NCBI GenBank assembly: GCA_012837765.1
Contig: DUQO01000069.1
Coordinates: 1 to 38,309 of the forward strand
Reading direction: 5' to 3'
Source: Mollicutes bacterium
Lineage (GTDB): Bacteria; Bacillota_I; Bacilli_A; RF39; UBA660
Length of the DNA stretch: 38,309 bases
Shown: in pieces, positions 14,960 to 24,184 of the stretch
Layout: each line of letters starts with the position of its first letter
Position numbering within the stretch: position 1 is the stretch's first letter
Program-made: the position numbers and the translations under genes
The notes under the pieces: model-generated
The model's database searches: none
The model's input: the letters and a program-made list of their open reading frames with translations, nothing else
Told to the model about the DNA's origin: nothing

Positions 14960-17900
14960 AAAAGAAAAAAAGTTTTACTTTGTATTTTTTCTTTCTTCTT
15001 TTGGTATTATTACCTATAAATGTAGAAGCCTTTGGGGGAAGTTATAGATACGACATCAACAAAGTGAGTATAAGTGAAAAAATCTTATCACTTCATGGGT
15101 GGGCAGTAATAAACGACAATAATAATAATTCAATGCATAATGTTAATCCAAAATACACTTTAAAGTTAATAGGGAAAAACAATAAAAATCAAAAGATAAA
15201 AGAAAGTAAGGTATATGATAATTTGGATGATCAATTTAAACCTAGTCATCAAAACCCATATGACTATCCTAGGGATTATACTAAGGCATTTTATACAATT
15301 CCTAGCAGTGGAACATATGCAAAACAAATGTATCCAACAAGTGGTGAAGGCGAGAGAGCCGATATGGTTAAAGCGACAGGAAACCATTTTTATATAAATA
15401 CAGATTTTTTCTTTGTTATTCCAATACAAGATATAAAAGATCTATTAAAGGTTAATCAAGTAGAACGTATATATTTTGAATTAACGGTAGAAGTCCCAAA
15501 AGGCAATATAACTGTTTTTGGGGAAAGTTTTAGTGTACCTAATTCTGGTAAAAGGGTTATAAATTTAGCAATTCAACAGAGTAGGGTTGATGAGATTGTT
15601 TCACATCCGGAATTGAAAAATTTGGAATTTATGGATAAAGCGGAAAAAATAACAGTTGCTGCTGGTTCTGCCTATGTACAATCAAATCGAAGTGCTTTTA
15701 TAGGACCAAATTCAGATAGGAAGGTAAAGTATTGGAGTCAGCCTGCAGGAAAGTTTGTGGCTTTAAATGAAAGCACGTTAGAATTACTAGGAAGGGTACG
15801 CGGCAAAGACTACGAAATGTTATATTATACCCAACACGGTAATTATCAAATAGTTAACGGCGATAGGTTTATGATGGATGTCTATGGGAATGGATACCAG
15901 TCTAAGCTCTATGGTTATTATTATTATGAAGTAAGAACATCTATGAAACAAAATTCATCTTTTGTTTCAGATTCAGGTAGTATGACAACCTATATTCCAG
16001 CCCTTTGGGGTTTTCCAGAAGAAGGCAAGGCCACTTATTTAAGAATGGTTGAACCAGCTTGTATTGATCGTAACGAATGTAAATTTTCGAACATAGATAA
16101 ACTAAACAATACTTGTCCAACGCAAACACTAGAGTGTTGTAGTTTATGTACAGATTCTAAAACAAGAGATATTTATAGAAATACTTTATTTTGTAAAAGT
16201 ATTAGTAAATGTGGTACTTGTCAAACTACACCAGAATGTACATTAGATGAAGCAAAAAAAGGTGGATCTAAATGCCCTACTAGTTGCTGTAGTTTATGTA
16301 ATAATCCAGCCTATGCTAAAACTGACTATTGTATCAATCCGTCAAAGTGTGGAAGTCCAGTAAATGCTTGCTTTACTAATCCAGCTTGTGAATTATCAAA
16401 GTTAGGACCTGGTTCAAAGTGTCCGGTGTATAACAAAACCGATCCAATGAAAAACGATTGTTGTAAGACGATATGTAGTGATAACAAGTATAAGAATACA
16501 TATTATTGTACAGATATTTGTCAAAAACCTACATCTCCGCCAACAACAGGTCAATGCGATACTATAACAGACCCACAGGAAAAATATTGCTGTGTATATC
16601 CAAATGATAGCATTTGTGATACATATAAAGAAAAGGATCCAGATTATGATCCTTCAGATCCAACAGCATCAAATACTAAAGGAGGCTTATGCCTTAAACC
16701 AAACGAAGTAAAAATAACATTTAAATATCCGCAAAGGGGATATGGGAAACAGGTTTTTTCAAATGATGCTTGTAATATAAGTTGCCAAGAAATTCAAGAA
16801 TATACTTTTCCAAAGAAACCTACTCTAAGAGCAGGGATGGGGTTTGAATATCCAATAACAAGTAATGGGACAAGATATTGTACTGCAGAATATAAAAATG
16901 ACACATGGTCAGCAAGGGTTAGACAAAAAGCGGAGGCAGCTAATACAAGTTATTCTAATATGATTTCAGAATTAGATGAAGCTAAAAGACTTGATAGTAT
17001 TTGTGGACCACTTGATTATGAAACAGAACCGAATAATTGTACAGGAGATTATCGTTTATCAGGAGGAATGTGTAAAAGGGAAGAACCACATCATAATGCT
17101 TGTACTTTAGGAGGTAGCTATGATTCCCATAGAGATATTTGTGTTAGATCAAATCCAGACAAGAGAATACCAGTACCAACAGAATTTGATCCTGAAACCA
17201 ACACTACAACATGCCCTGCGATTGAAGAAAACGGAGAATGTGTAAGATATGAACCACAACCTCCAACCGAATATAGTCCAACAAGATGTACATCAGGAAC
17301 AGATATTGGTTCACAGTGTCAGTTTACTAAACCAGCATGTGATAATGAATTTGATTTGGATGGAACAATTTGTAAAAGGCCAGTATGTGAAAAGTCAAGG
17401 GTATATTGGCCAACAGCACAAAATAAAATCGGTGAACATATAACGAAAGCAAGAGGACACTTAAGTACTTACTCTACATCTAGCAGAGATTACAATTTGT
17501 TAATTGATGATAGATATAAATGTGATACATTTACAGATCATGAGTATGGCGGTCCAACTCGCATTGAGGTAGCATATAACGAGCCAAATAAGACACAAGT
17601 ATCAAATCAAACAAAATATGTAAGACCACCTTCAGTTGATTCAACATCTGCTATGATAGGTAGAAATAAAACAACTAAGTATGATATATATGAACGTTAT
17701 AATCGACCTAATATAAATTACTCATTCGTTGGTTATTACAGTGGTTCTGCTAACCAATTTAATGTAGTTAGTTATAGAGGCTTTAATAAAACGACAGCTA
17801 ATTATGTAGACTTTTGGAATGAGGAAGCAAAAGCAGAAATGAAACTAGAGTTTTCTAAACTATATTATGTTCAAAGATATACTGGAGAATTAAGTGTTAG

Positions 17901-18390
17901 TAATTCTTCTGGATATGACGAAGGTGGAAGGTTTGTATATACCGACTTTTATCAAAACACAGGTAATTATCAATATGAATTAAAAGCCGTCAATGTCGGA
18001 CCTAATTTTCCTTTTACAAATTCTAATATACTGTCAATAGATCCTTTCATTTGTTCTTATGAAGTAACGAATCTTATCTTTCCTCCAAAAGGGGATATTA
18101 ATTATAATAAATATGGGAATGTCGGATTTGAATTCAGACAAATATCATTAACTGATCCATTCCCAAATAGGGCGCCAAGGGAAAATTGGAAAGATCATAA
18201 AGATGAAATAACAAATAATGGATATAATATTTATAAACGACAACCTATGTATAATTTTATTCTTACTCCTCAAATAATGAAGGAAATAAAAAATTATAAC
18301 TTAAGAAATTCATACGATTCGTTTAATGCAGCAAATCCATATAAAAGTAAGTTTCTTAATGATATGCAAATAAAACATTTAATAAGGTAG
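14956..18390 (+). CDS. Large secreted Cys-rich protein, putative pilus/secretion-associated adhesin
   Basis: This 1144-aa protein is unrecognised. It has a signal peptide (KKKKSFTLYFFFLLLVLLPI, cleavage near VEAFGG), an N-terminal beta-rich region of about 350 residues, a Cys-rich middle (about 370-620) and a second Cys-containing part to about 815. I count about 46 Cys by hand. The middle holds three imperfect repeats opening CCSLC, CCSLC and CCKTIC, each followed by YC and SKC/DIC motifs, probably small disulfide-knotted modules. No LPxTG or C-terminal membrane helix is present, so it is secreted or held by a partner, perhaps the preceding protein. It lies directly upstream of the pilus genes, which suggests a tip adhesin or exported substrate. 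Confidence 0.83.
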   Translation: MKKKKSFTLYFFFLLLVLLPINVEAFGGSYRYDINKVSISEKILSLHGWAVINDNNNNSMHNVNPKYTLKLIGKNNKNQKIKESKVYDNLDDQFKPSHQNPYDYPRDYTKAFYTIPSSGTYAKQMYPTSGEGERADMVKATGNHFYINTDFFFVIPIQDIKDLLKVNQVERIYFELTVEVPKGNITVFGESFSVPNSGKRVINLAIQQSRVDEIVSHPELKNLEFMDKAEKITVAAGSAYVQSNRSAFIGPNSDRKVKYWSQPAGKFVALNESTLELLGRVRGKDYEMLYYTQHGNYQIVNGDRFMMDVYGNGYQSKLYGYYYYEVRTSMKQNSSFVSDSGSMTTYIPALWGFPEEGKATYLRMVEPACIDRNECKFSNIDKLNNTCPTQTLECCSLCTDSKTRDIYRNTLFCKSISKCGTCQTTPECTLDEAKKGGSKCPTSCCSLCNNPAYAKTDYCINPSKCGSPVNACFTNPACELSKLGPGSKCPVYNKTDPMKNDCCKTICSDNKYKNTYYCTDICQKPTSPPTTGQCDTITDPQEKYCCVYPNDSICDTYKEKDPDYDPSDPTASNTKGGLCLKPNEVKITFKYPQRGYGKQVFSNDACNISCQEIQEYTFPKKPTLRAGMGFEYPITSNGTRYCTAEYKNDTWSARVRQKAEAANTSYSNMISELDEAKRLDSICGPLDYETEPNNCTGDYRLSGGMCKREEPHHNACTLGGSYDSHRDICVRSNPDKRIPVPTEFDPETNTTTCPAIEENGECVRYEPQPPTEYSPTRCTSGTDIGSQCQFTKPACDNEFDLDGTICKRPVCEKSRVYWPTAQNKIGEHITKARGHLSTYSTSSRDYNLLIDDRYKCDTFTDHEYGGPTRIEVAYNEPNKTQVSNQTKYVRPPSVDSTSAMIGRNKTTKYDIYERYNRPNINYSFVGYYSGSANQFNVVSYRGFNKTTANYVDFWNEEAKAEMKLEFSKLYYVQRYTGELSVSNSSGYDEGGRFVYTDFYQNTGNYQYELKAVNVGPNFPFTNSNILSIDPFICSYEVTNLIFPPKGDINYNKYGNVGFEFRQISLTDPFPNRAPRENWKDHKDEITNNGYNIYKRQPMYNFILTPQIMKEIKNYNLRNSYDSFNAANPYKSKFLNDMQIKHLIR

Positions 18391-18404
18391 GGTGGTTAAT
18401 AGTT

Positions 18405-18809
18405 ATGAAAGAATCTTTTTGGGGAATATTTGTTATCATACTTGGTGTTGTTGGACTTTCTTTTATAAGTGTTATACAAAGTATAACTACAACTAATGAA
18501 AACAATTACTATTTATTAAAGGAAGTGTCACAAGCATCAATGTTTGATTCACTTGATTTAGGGGAATATAGACGAACTGGTAAAATTAAAATAATAGAAG
18601 AAAAGTTTATTGAAAATTTCTTACGTCGTTTCTCAGAATCTTATGGTAGAACAGGTACTTTTACTGTTGAAATTTATGATATAATAGAAGAGCCACCTAA
18701 AGTAAGTTTGTTAGTAAACGAAGGTCAGACTTTAAAGGTGTATGATTATAATGCTGTTGATTTTGATATAGGCAATAGGATAGATGCCATATTGGAAACT
18801 AAATATTAA
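18405..18809 (+). CDS. TadE-like pseudopilin or membrane protein
   Basis: This 134-aa protein has one N-terminal hydrophobic helix (FWGIFVIILGVVGLSFISVI) followed by a soluble domain. That bitopic shape is typical of TadE/TadF minor pilins. The soluble part includes TGTFTVEIYDIIEEPPKVSL. AGGGTGGT precedes the ATG. It lies between the Cys-rich secreted gene and cpaB. The assignment rests on topology and neighbourhood, not on a clear motif. Confidence 0.6.
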   Translation: MKESFWGIFVIILGVVGLSFISVIQSITTTNENNYYLLKEVSQASMFDSLDLGEYRRTGKIKIIEEKFIENFLRRFSESYGRTGTFTVEIYDIIEEPPKVSLLVNEGQTLKVYDYNAVDFDIGNRIDAILETKY

Positions 18810-18825
18810 CAAAAAGGAGGAAGAA

Positions 18826-19686
18826 ATGAAAAATTTAATTTTTAACTTTAAAAAATTTATAAGTAACAAAAACACAGTAACAATTTTAGGGGTGTTTTTG
18901 GGGATCTTAGTACTTTACTTTGGTTACAATTTCAGGGTACAACAAGCCATAAAACCTATTAGAGTACCATATGCCACCGTTACTATCCAACCAAGGCAAA
19001 AAATAACTGAGGACATGATTGGTTATGCAAACATTCCACCAGCAATGATCATGGGAAATGTAATAATTAATCCTGCTGTTATCATTGATAAGTATGCAAA
19101 TTATAATACTGTAATTCCCCAAGGAAGTTTGTTTTATTCTGATACAATCATAACTGCTGCAGAATTACCAGATTCAGCTTTTGTTGACATACCAGAAGGA
19201 TATGTACCTTTTAGTTTACCTGTTACAGTTGAATCAACTTATGGTAATTCGATTTTTCCAGGTAATTATATTAATATTTATTTTAAAGGATTAAATGAAG
19301 AAGGAAAAATAATAGTTGGAAAACTTGTAGAAAATATTAAAGTGTTAGCGGTAAAAGATAGTAGTGGAAGACATGTCTTTGAAAACACAGATGAAGAACG
19401 CTCTTCAAGTTATATTATTTTTGCACTTCCTGAGGATTTACATTTACTTCTTAGAAAGGCATATTACTTACGAGCAGATAGGACTATAGAAGCAGAATTA
19501 ATACCTATTCCAAATACTGAAGCTTATACTGGTGATGTTGGTGTCATAAATGTGGCTAATCAATATTTACAAACTTATATTGAAGTTAATACGGGAGTTG
19601 TTCCACTAGATGAGTTGCCTGATTTAGAAGATACGATTCCAGAGATACCAGAAGGCGACGAAACCATAAATGAAGAACAAGAATAA
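18826..19686 (+). CDS. cpaB: CpaB/RcpC-like pilus assembly protein
   Basis: This 286-aa protein has a membrane helix (about residues 17-36), then a SAF domain (IRVPYATVTIQPRQKITEDM). An RcpC-type beta-domain follows (FVDIPEGYVPFSLPV, then FPGNYINIYFKG). CpaB/RcpC proteins are periplasmic or extracellular parts of Tad pili. The C-terminus is acidic (DLEDTIPEIPEGDETINEE). The ORF track starts at 18784, but AAGGAGG lies just before ATG 18826, the better start. It is the first clear Tad gene, 17 bp before tadA. Confidence 0.85.
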   Translation: MKNLIFNFKKFISNKNTVTILGVFLGILVLYFGYNFRVQQAIKPIRVPYATVTIQPRQKITEDMIGYANIPPAMIMGNVIINPAVIIDKYANYNTVIPQGSLFYSDTIITAAELPDSAFVDIPEGYVPFSLPVTVESTYGNSIFPGNYINIYFKGLNEEGKIIVGKLVENIKVLAVKDSSGRHVFENTDEERSSSYIIFALPEDLHLLLRKAYYLRADRTIEAELIPIPNTEAYTGDVGVINVANQYLQTYIEVNTGVVPLDELPDLEDTIPEIPEGDETINEEQE

Positions 19687-19702
19687 GAAAGGGTGTTAAC
19701 TG

Positions 19703-20785
19703 ATGTTTGATGACAATTTGTTTAATAATATAGATTTCGGACCGCTTACCGAGTATTTGGAAAATGATGATATCACTGATATTTCTTATAGTAATAATGG
19801 ACAACTATGGTTAAAAAGTTTATCAAAAGGTCCACATAGAGCGGAAAACCAAAATGTTAATAATGCAATGATAGAAAAAATTGCCTTTCAATGCTCTAAT
19901 ATAATGGGTAAGACTTTTAATATGGCACATCCTTTTCTGGATGCAGAAGGAGCGGAATTACGTCTTAATTTTGTGCATGATTCAATAGCTACTAATGGTA
20001 TAGCTATGGTTATGAGAAAGACTCCTGCTAAAATTAGGCTTAAGAAAGAAAAAATTATTGAGGATAGATATATTACAGAAGAGGTCAATGATTTTCTTGT
20101 AAAATGTGTTGAAGGGCATTGTAATATCATAGTAAGTGGTGAAACAGGTTCTGGTAAAACGGAATTTGTAAAATATTTAGCGTCTCATATAAAAGAAAAC
20201 GAAAAAATTATTACAATTGAAGATACTCTTGAATTACACCTCGATAGGATATATCCTCATCGAGATATAGTTGCTATGAAAACAAATAATATAGCTTCTT
20301 ACTCTGAAGTTCTTGTAACATGTATGAGACAAAACCCAAAATGGATATTGTTATCGGAAGTTCGAAGTGCTGAAGCAGTAACAGCTGTTAGAAACTCGAT
20401 ATCTTCTGGTCACAAAATATTATCAACTATTCATGCTGATAAAGCACAATCTATTCCTCATCGTTTATATAGTTTGCTTGAAACCAATCAAGATGTAGAA
20501 CAATTTTTAAAAATAATATATAGGTACGTTCAATTAGGTGTTCATGTCAGAGCTTATATGGATAAAGAAACGGGTAAATTTAGAAGAGAGATTGTTGAGG
20601 TTTGTGAATTTTATGTAGATAAAAATAATGAACCTAAATATAATCATATTTATCGTAAAACAGCAGAAGGTAATATAGTTAGAAATAACCCTTCTCAAGA
20701 ATTAATTGAGTACTTATCTACGAGTGGAATAATAATTCCTCCTAATATCTTTGTTAATAACCATGAAGAAATAGAAACATTATAA
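19703..20785 (+). CDS. tadA: TadA/CpaF-type pilus assembly ATPase
   Basis: This 360-aa secretion NTPase of the VirB11/GspE/CpaF superfamily has Walker A SGETGSGKTEF near residue 147. An Asp/Glu box IITIEDTLEL, a Walker B-like WILLSEVRSAEAV and a His box ILSTIHADKAQSIPHRL follow. It powers pilus assembly as a cytoplasmic hexamer on TadB/TadC. It could instead act as the VirB11 of the neighbouring T4SS genes, which have none of their own; the tadB/tadC neighbours favour the Tad role. AAAGGGTG precedes the ATG. Confidence 0.93.
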   Translation: MFDDNLFNNIDFGPLTEYLENDDITDISYSNNGQLWLKSLSKGPHRAENQNVNNAMIEKIAFQCSNIMGKTFNMAHPFLDAEGAELRLNFVHDSIATNGIAMVMRKTPAKIRLKKEKIIEDRYITEEVNDFLVKCVEGHCNIIVSGETGSGKTEFVKYLASHIKENEKIITIEDTLELHLDRIYPHRDIVAMKTNNIASYSEVLVTCMRQNPKWILLSEVRSAEAVTAVRNSISSGHKILSTIHADKAQSIPHRLYSLLETNQDVEQFLKIIYRYVQLGVHVRAYMDKETGKFRREIVEVCEFYVDKNNEPKYNHIYRKTAEGNIVRNNPSQELIEYLSTSGIIIPPNIFVNNHEEIETL

Positions 20786-20803
20786 AGGAAAGCAGGTGAC
20801 AAT

Positions 20804-21703
20804 ATGGAATTTTTAATACTTTGCTTAATTACAATATATGTTATTGTATATCGTAAGAACAAAGGACAGAACGTGTATCGTTTTATTGTAAATCAAGCAT
20901 CATCAATATATGAAAAATATGCACCGTATTCCTTTCAAAGTGTTAGAGAAAAGGCAAAGGAATTAAAACAAGAATATACAATAAGACAATATACCATTCA
21001 AATAGTGATATTTGCTGGTGGTGCTTTTGTTATTTCTTGGTTATACTTTTATAATATTGTTATTAGTATTATATATTGTTTGGTTGCTATTTCCTCTATT
21101 CCATATCTTGCGTATTTAAGATACAAAAAAATATATAGTGAATTTATATTTGAACAAATACAAGTTTACACAACCAATACTATTATGGAGTTTGCTGTTA
21201 CAGAATCTTTTGTTAAAGCATTAGAAGGAGTATATTCATCAGGTGTACTTGAAGATCCTGTTTCAACTGATGTAAAGTATATGATTGATTTAGCTTATCA
21301 AAATGGTTCAATTGACGAATCTATTGAATATATGAACGAGAAATATGATTATTACATGGTACGTAATATGCATCAATTATTTTTACAAATAACAAAGGAA
21401 GGTTCTAAAAATGCTGCTAAAGAGTCTCTTGATAATATGCTTCTTGATATAGACACGTTAGTTGAAGGTGTTTATATTGACCGTATGAATCGTGATTCTT
21501 TTCATAAATCATTTGTTAAATATGGGATTATGTTATATTTACTTGTAATGTTAGTTCAATATATGTTAGGCGTTGATACATATATTAGCTTATTAGAATC
21601 CATGTCATATGTAAAAATATTGTTACACATTATTATCATTGTTAATAGTTATTTCTTGATTTCTGGTGAAAAATATTATAATGAGAATGTAGGTGCTGAG
21701 TAA
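20804..21703 (+). CDS. tadB: TadB-like inner platform protein (T2SSF family)
   Basis: This 299-aa membrane protein has an N-terminal helix, a helix pair near residues 66-108, a cytoplasmic T2SSF-like helical domain (about 130-225, with MEFAVTESFVKALEGVY) and two C-terminal helices. That is the TadB layout. It anchors the TadA ATPase and forms the pilus-assembly platform with TadC. It lies 19 bp after tadA with AAAGCAGGTGA upstream, and its TAA overlaps the tadC ATG by one base. Confidence 0.82.
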   Translation: MEFLILCLITIYVIVYRKNKGQNVYRFIVNQASSIYEKYAPYSFQSVREKAKELKQEYTIRQYTIQIVIFAGGAFVISWLYFYNIVISIIYCLVAISSIPYLAYLRYKKIYSEFIFEQIQVYTTNTIMEFAVTESFVKALEGVYSSGVLEDPVSTDVKYMIDLAYQNGSIDESIEYMNEKYDYYMVRNMHQLFLQITKEGSKNAAKESLDNMLLDIDTLVEGVYIDRMNRDSFHKSFVKYGIMLYLLVMLVQYMLGVDTYISLLESMSYVKILLHIIIIVNSYFLISGEKYYNENVGAE

Positions 21704-22485
21704 TGGAAATAGTAATAATAGGTGTTATCGCATTCTTCATTTTTGAATACAACAAAAAAATCAACACTAATCGTTTCATTAAAGATAATTTATCTCATTT
21801 AAGAATATTAAAAGAAGATGATTATGATTTCTTGGTAAAAGCAAAATATGGGGAATCAGCAGATCCAGAAATATTGTTTTCTTCAAGGATTAAAGGTGCT
21901 TTAATAGGTGTTGTTGTATTGTTTTTGATGTTTTTAGGTAATTTAACATTTATAAATGTTGTTTTAATATTTGTTGTTGCATACTTTGTCTTCAAATCAC
22001 AGTACAATAGTTTAAAATCATATTATAAAAGGCACTTGCATCAAATAAATTTACAACTTCCATTTTTCCTAAAAATGATGGAAATATTAGCTCAACATTA
22101 TACAATACCAGTTGCACTATCTAGAACAGTAAATACAGCACCTGAAATTTTTAGACCAGGTTTAAGAGAAATGATTGAAAAAATTAATGCTGGTGATTCT
22201 TCAATAGAACCTTATATGGAATTTGCAAAACAATATCCGGTTAGTGATTCTGTTAGAATGATGAGATTATTATATAGATTGGGATTAGGGGGCCAAGAAG
22301 TGAAGCACGAGCAACTTATAATGTTTTCAAGAAATGTTTCGGCACTTCAAAATAAAGCTCGTGAACAACGATATAGAGATAGACTTAAAAAAATGGAAAA
22401 CAAAACAATGGTTATGTTGGCAGTAACTGGAGGTGGAGTAATGATTTTACTCTTGTTGTCAGTAGTGTCAATGATGGGGATTTAA
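21703..22485 (+). CDS. tadC: TadC-like platform protein (T2SSF family)
   Basis: This 260-aa membrane protein has a short N-terminal helix, helices near residues 65-100, a T2SSF domain (LPFFLKMMEILAQHYT near 118 and VSDSVRMMRLLYRLGLGG near 180) and a C-terminal helix (MVMLAVTGGGVMILLLLSVV). The ATG overlaps the tadB stop (TAATG), so the pair is translated together. A new promoter begins right after its stop, separating it from the pilin gene. Confidence 0.82.
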   Translation: MEIVIIGVIAFFIFEYNKKINTNRFIKDNLSHLRILKEDDYDFLVKAKYGESADPEILFSSRIKGALIGVVVLFLMFLGNLTFINVVLIFVVAYFVFKSQYNSLKSYYKRHLHQINLQLPFFLKMMEILAQHYTIPVALSRTVNTAPEIFRPGLREMIEKINAGDSSIEPYMEFAKQYPVSDSVRMMRLLYRLGLGGQEVKHEQLIMFSRNVSALQNKAREQRYRDRLKKMENKTMVMLAVTGGGVMILLLLSVVSMMGI

Positions 22486-22487
22486 TA

Positions 22488-22516
22488 TTGTAAATTGTAA
22501 AAAAATAATATATAAT
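22488..22516 (+). promoter_or_regulatory. Internal promoter in front of the Flp-like pilin
   Basis: TTGTAA at 22488-22493, a 17-bp spacer, and TATAAT at 22511-22516. It sits just after tadC and 34 bp before the pilin ATG, so the pilin can be made in excess of the machinery. Confidence 0.7.
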
Positions 22517-22549
22517 TAAATTAAGAAACTGAAGGGAGGTTATTATTTA

Positions 22550-22723
22550 ATGAAAGAAGCGACAGGCGAATTAAATATGACAGTTATTACAGTTATTGCT
22601 ATAGCTGCAGTTGGTGCCTTTTTATTTGCATTTCTCCCAGGCATACTACAAAGTATAAGGGATAACTGGGATAAATCAAATTGTACTACTAATCCAAATA
22701 CAGGCGTAATAACATGTCCATAA
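22550..22723 (+). CDS. Flp-like small pilin
   Basis: This 57-aa ORF is absent from the supplied track. It starts MKEATGELNMTVITVIAI behind a strong GGGAGG. A short N-terminal leader containing Gly-Glu is followed by a single hydrophobic helix (about residues 10-31) and a small C-terminal domain with two Cys (KSNC and VITCP, perhaps a disulfide loop). Size, topology and position between tadC and a TadE-like gene match Flp-type major pilins. The prepilin motif is not canonical: Glu is directly after Gly rather than at +5. No prepilin peptidase is seen in the window. Confidence 0.72.
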   Translation: MKEATGELNMTVITVIAIAAVGAFLFAFLPGILQSIRDNWDKSNCTTNPNTGVITCP

Positions 22724-22752
22724 TTTTATTCAATTAACAAAAAGGTGATGTA

Positions 22753-23169
22753 ATGAGGGAATCAATTGGTGGAGCGTTTTTAATTAAAATTATGATTGTA
22801 TTTATTATTGTATACAATAGTGTTTTAGCTATAGCTGTTAATTATGCTATGGCTTTTAGAGTTAAAAACAAAGCCGTTGATTTGCTTGAACAATATGAGG
22901 GTTGTAAAACAGCTGCTGACAAAATTATTGCTTATGTAAATACAGTTGGTTATTATAGGGCTGATACATCCGCTTCAAAAGGTATAAAAATAGATACCAT
23001 TCAAGTTGATAATAATAATAGAAGAGGTTATTATTATGAAGTTACCACTTTTATTCAATTTGATTTTCCTTTTGTGGGTCGATTATTAGTTGTCCCAATC
23101 AAAGGAGAGACAAAAATAATTTATGGAATTTCACAGGATGATGCAACTTGCCCTGCAGGTAGCTTTTAG
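22753..23169 (+). CDS. TadE-like minor pilin
   Basis: This 138-aa protein opens MRESIGGAFLIKIMIVFIIVY. The SIGG segment followed by a hydrophobic helix resembles TadE/TadG-type pseudopilins. Its extracellular domain has two Cys (EGCKTAAD near residue 57 and ATCPAG near the end). It lies 29 bp downstream of the Flp-like gene, with AAAGGTGAT before the ATG. It probably caps or initiates the pilus, by analogy with TadE/TadF. Confidence 0.72.
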   Translation: MRESIGGAFLIKIMIVFIIVYNSVLAIAVNYAMAFRVKNKAVDLLEQYEGCKTAADKIIAYVNTVGYYRADTSASKGIKIDTIQVDNNNRRGYYYEVTTFIQFDFPFVGRLLVVPIKGETKIIYGISQDDATCPAGSF

Positions 23170-23187
23170 AAGAAAGCTGGTGGTTAT

Positions 23188-24171
23188 ATGAATGTTATTG
23201 TATCTAATAAATATCGAGAACTATTAGGTTCATTAGAAATTGATGTTATAAAATCAGTTAATGGTGAATTCGAGGTTGATGAGTTAATCAACATGTTTGC
23301 CAATTTTTTCTATAGTAAAATGATTTTAGATATAACTGCAATTAAAGGGTATAAAGAAACAAAAAAATTACAAAAGTTATCAATGGCCCTTGATATGGAT
23401 AAAATTATTTTATTGCTAGATGATGATGAAATTAGTTCTTCCTCTGAATATTTATCTAAACTTATCTCGATGGGGATATATAACTTTACAAAAAATAAAG
23501 ATGGAATTATGTATTTATTAAATCATCCTAATACGTATAGGGATGTGGCACACATTCATCAACTTGATCAATTAACTACTACCGTTAATACTAAACATAC
23601 AAAAAGTAGTGTAAGAGTTCTTGGAATTAAAAATTTAACTGAAGATGCTGGTTCAACATCATTGATTTATATGTTGAAAAATCAATTGGCTAGAAATTAT
23701 AATGTGATTGCTATTGAAATAGGGAAAAGGGATTTTGCTTATTTTAACGACAAAAATATGATTTCTACAACTAAAGAAGAGTTTCCAACTATTTTGTTAA
23801 AAGCCAAAAATGTTGATATAATATTAGTCGATGTAAACGAAAGTAAAACAGAAGAGATATGTGACGATGTGTTATATTTGTTAGAACCATCAACGATAAA
23901 ATTAAATAAATTAATTCGTAAAAACAGAAATATATTTAGAGATTTAAGTGGTAAAAAGATAGTATTAAACAAAAGTCTATTAACTTCAAAAGATGTTTTA
24001 GATTTTGAGGGGGAAGCAAGAACAAGTGTTTTTTATAATGTCCCTCCATTAAATGATCGTGTACCAAATAAAATTCTAGATTCTTTTTTAAGCAAATTAG
24101 GATTTGTAAGACAAAAAACAGAAGAAAATGTTGAAGAAAAAGGAAAGATATTGGGGTTGTTCAAATTTTAA
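23188..24171 (+). CDS. TadZ/CpaE-like pilus localisation protein with degenerate P-loop
   Basis: This 327-aa cytoplasmic protein has an N-terminal receiver-like region (about 1-130, with DKIILLLDDDEISSSSEYL) and a ParA/MinD-like domain from about 147. The P-loop position reads LGIKNLTEDAGSTSLIYML: the GKT/S of an active deviant Walker A is replaced by GST. The later IILVDVN resembles Walker B. TadZ proteins of Tad loci are atypical ParA relatives that place the pilus at a pole. The loss of the key Lys suggests little or no ATPase activity. It joins the Tad and T4SS parts of the cluster. Confidence 0.75.
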   Translation: MNVIVSNKYRELLGSLEIDVIKSVNGEFEVDELINMFANFFYSKMILDITAIKGYKETKKLQKLSMALDMDKIILLLDDDEISSSSEYLSKLISMGIYNFTKNKDGIMYLLNHPNTYRDVAHIHQLDQLTTTVNTKHTKSSVRVLGIKNLTEDAGSTSLIYMLKNQLARNYNVIAIEIGKRDFAYFNDKNMISTTKEEFPTILLKAKNVDIILVDVNESKTEEICDDVLYLLEPSTIKLNKLIRKNRNIFRDLSGKKIVLNKSLLTSKDVLDFEGEARTSVFYNVPPLNDRVPNKILDSFLSKLGFVRQKTEENVEEKGKILGLFKF

Positions 24172-24184
24172 GGAGAGATGTTAA

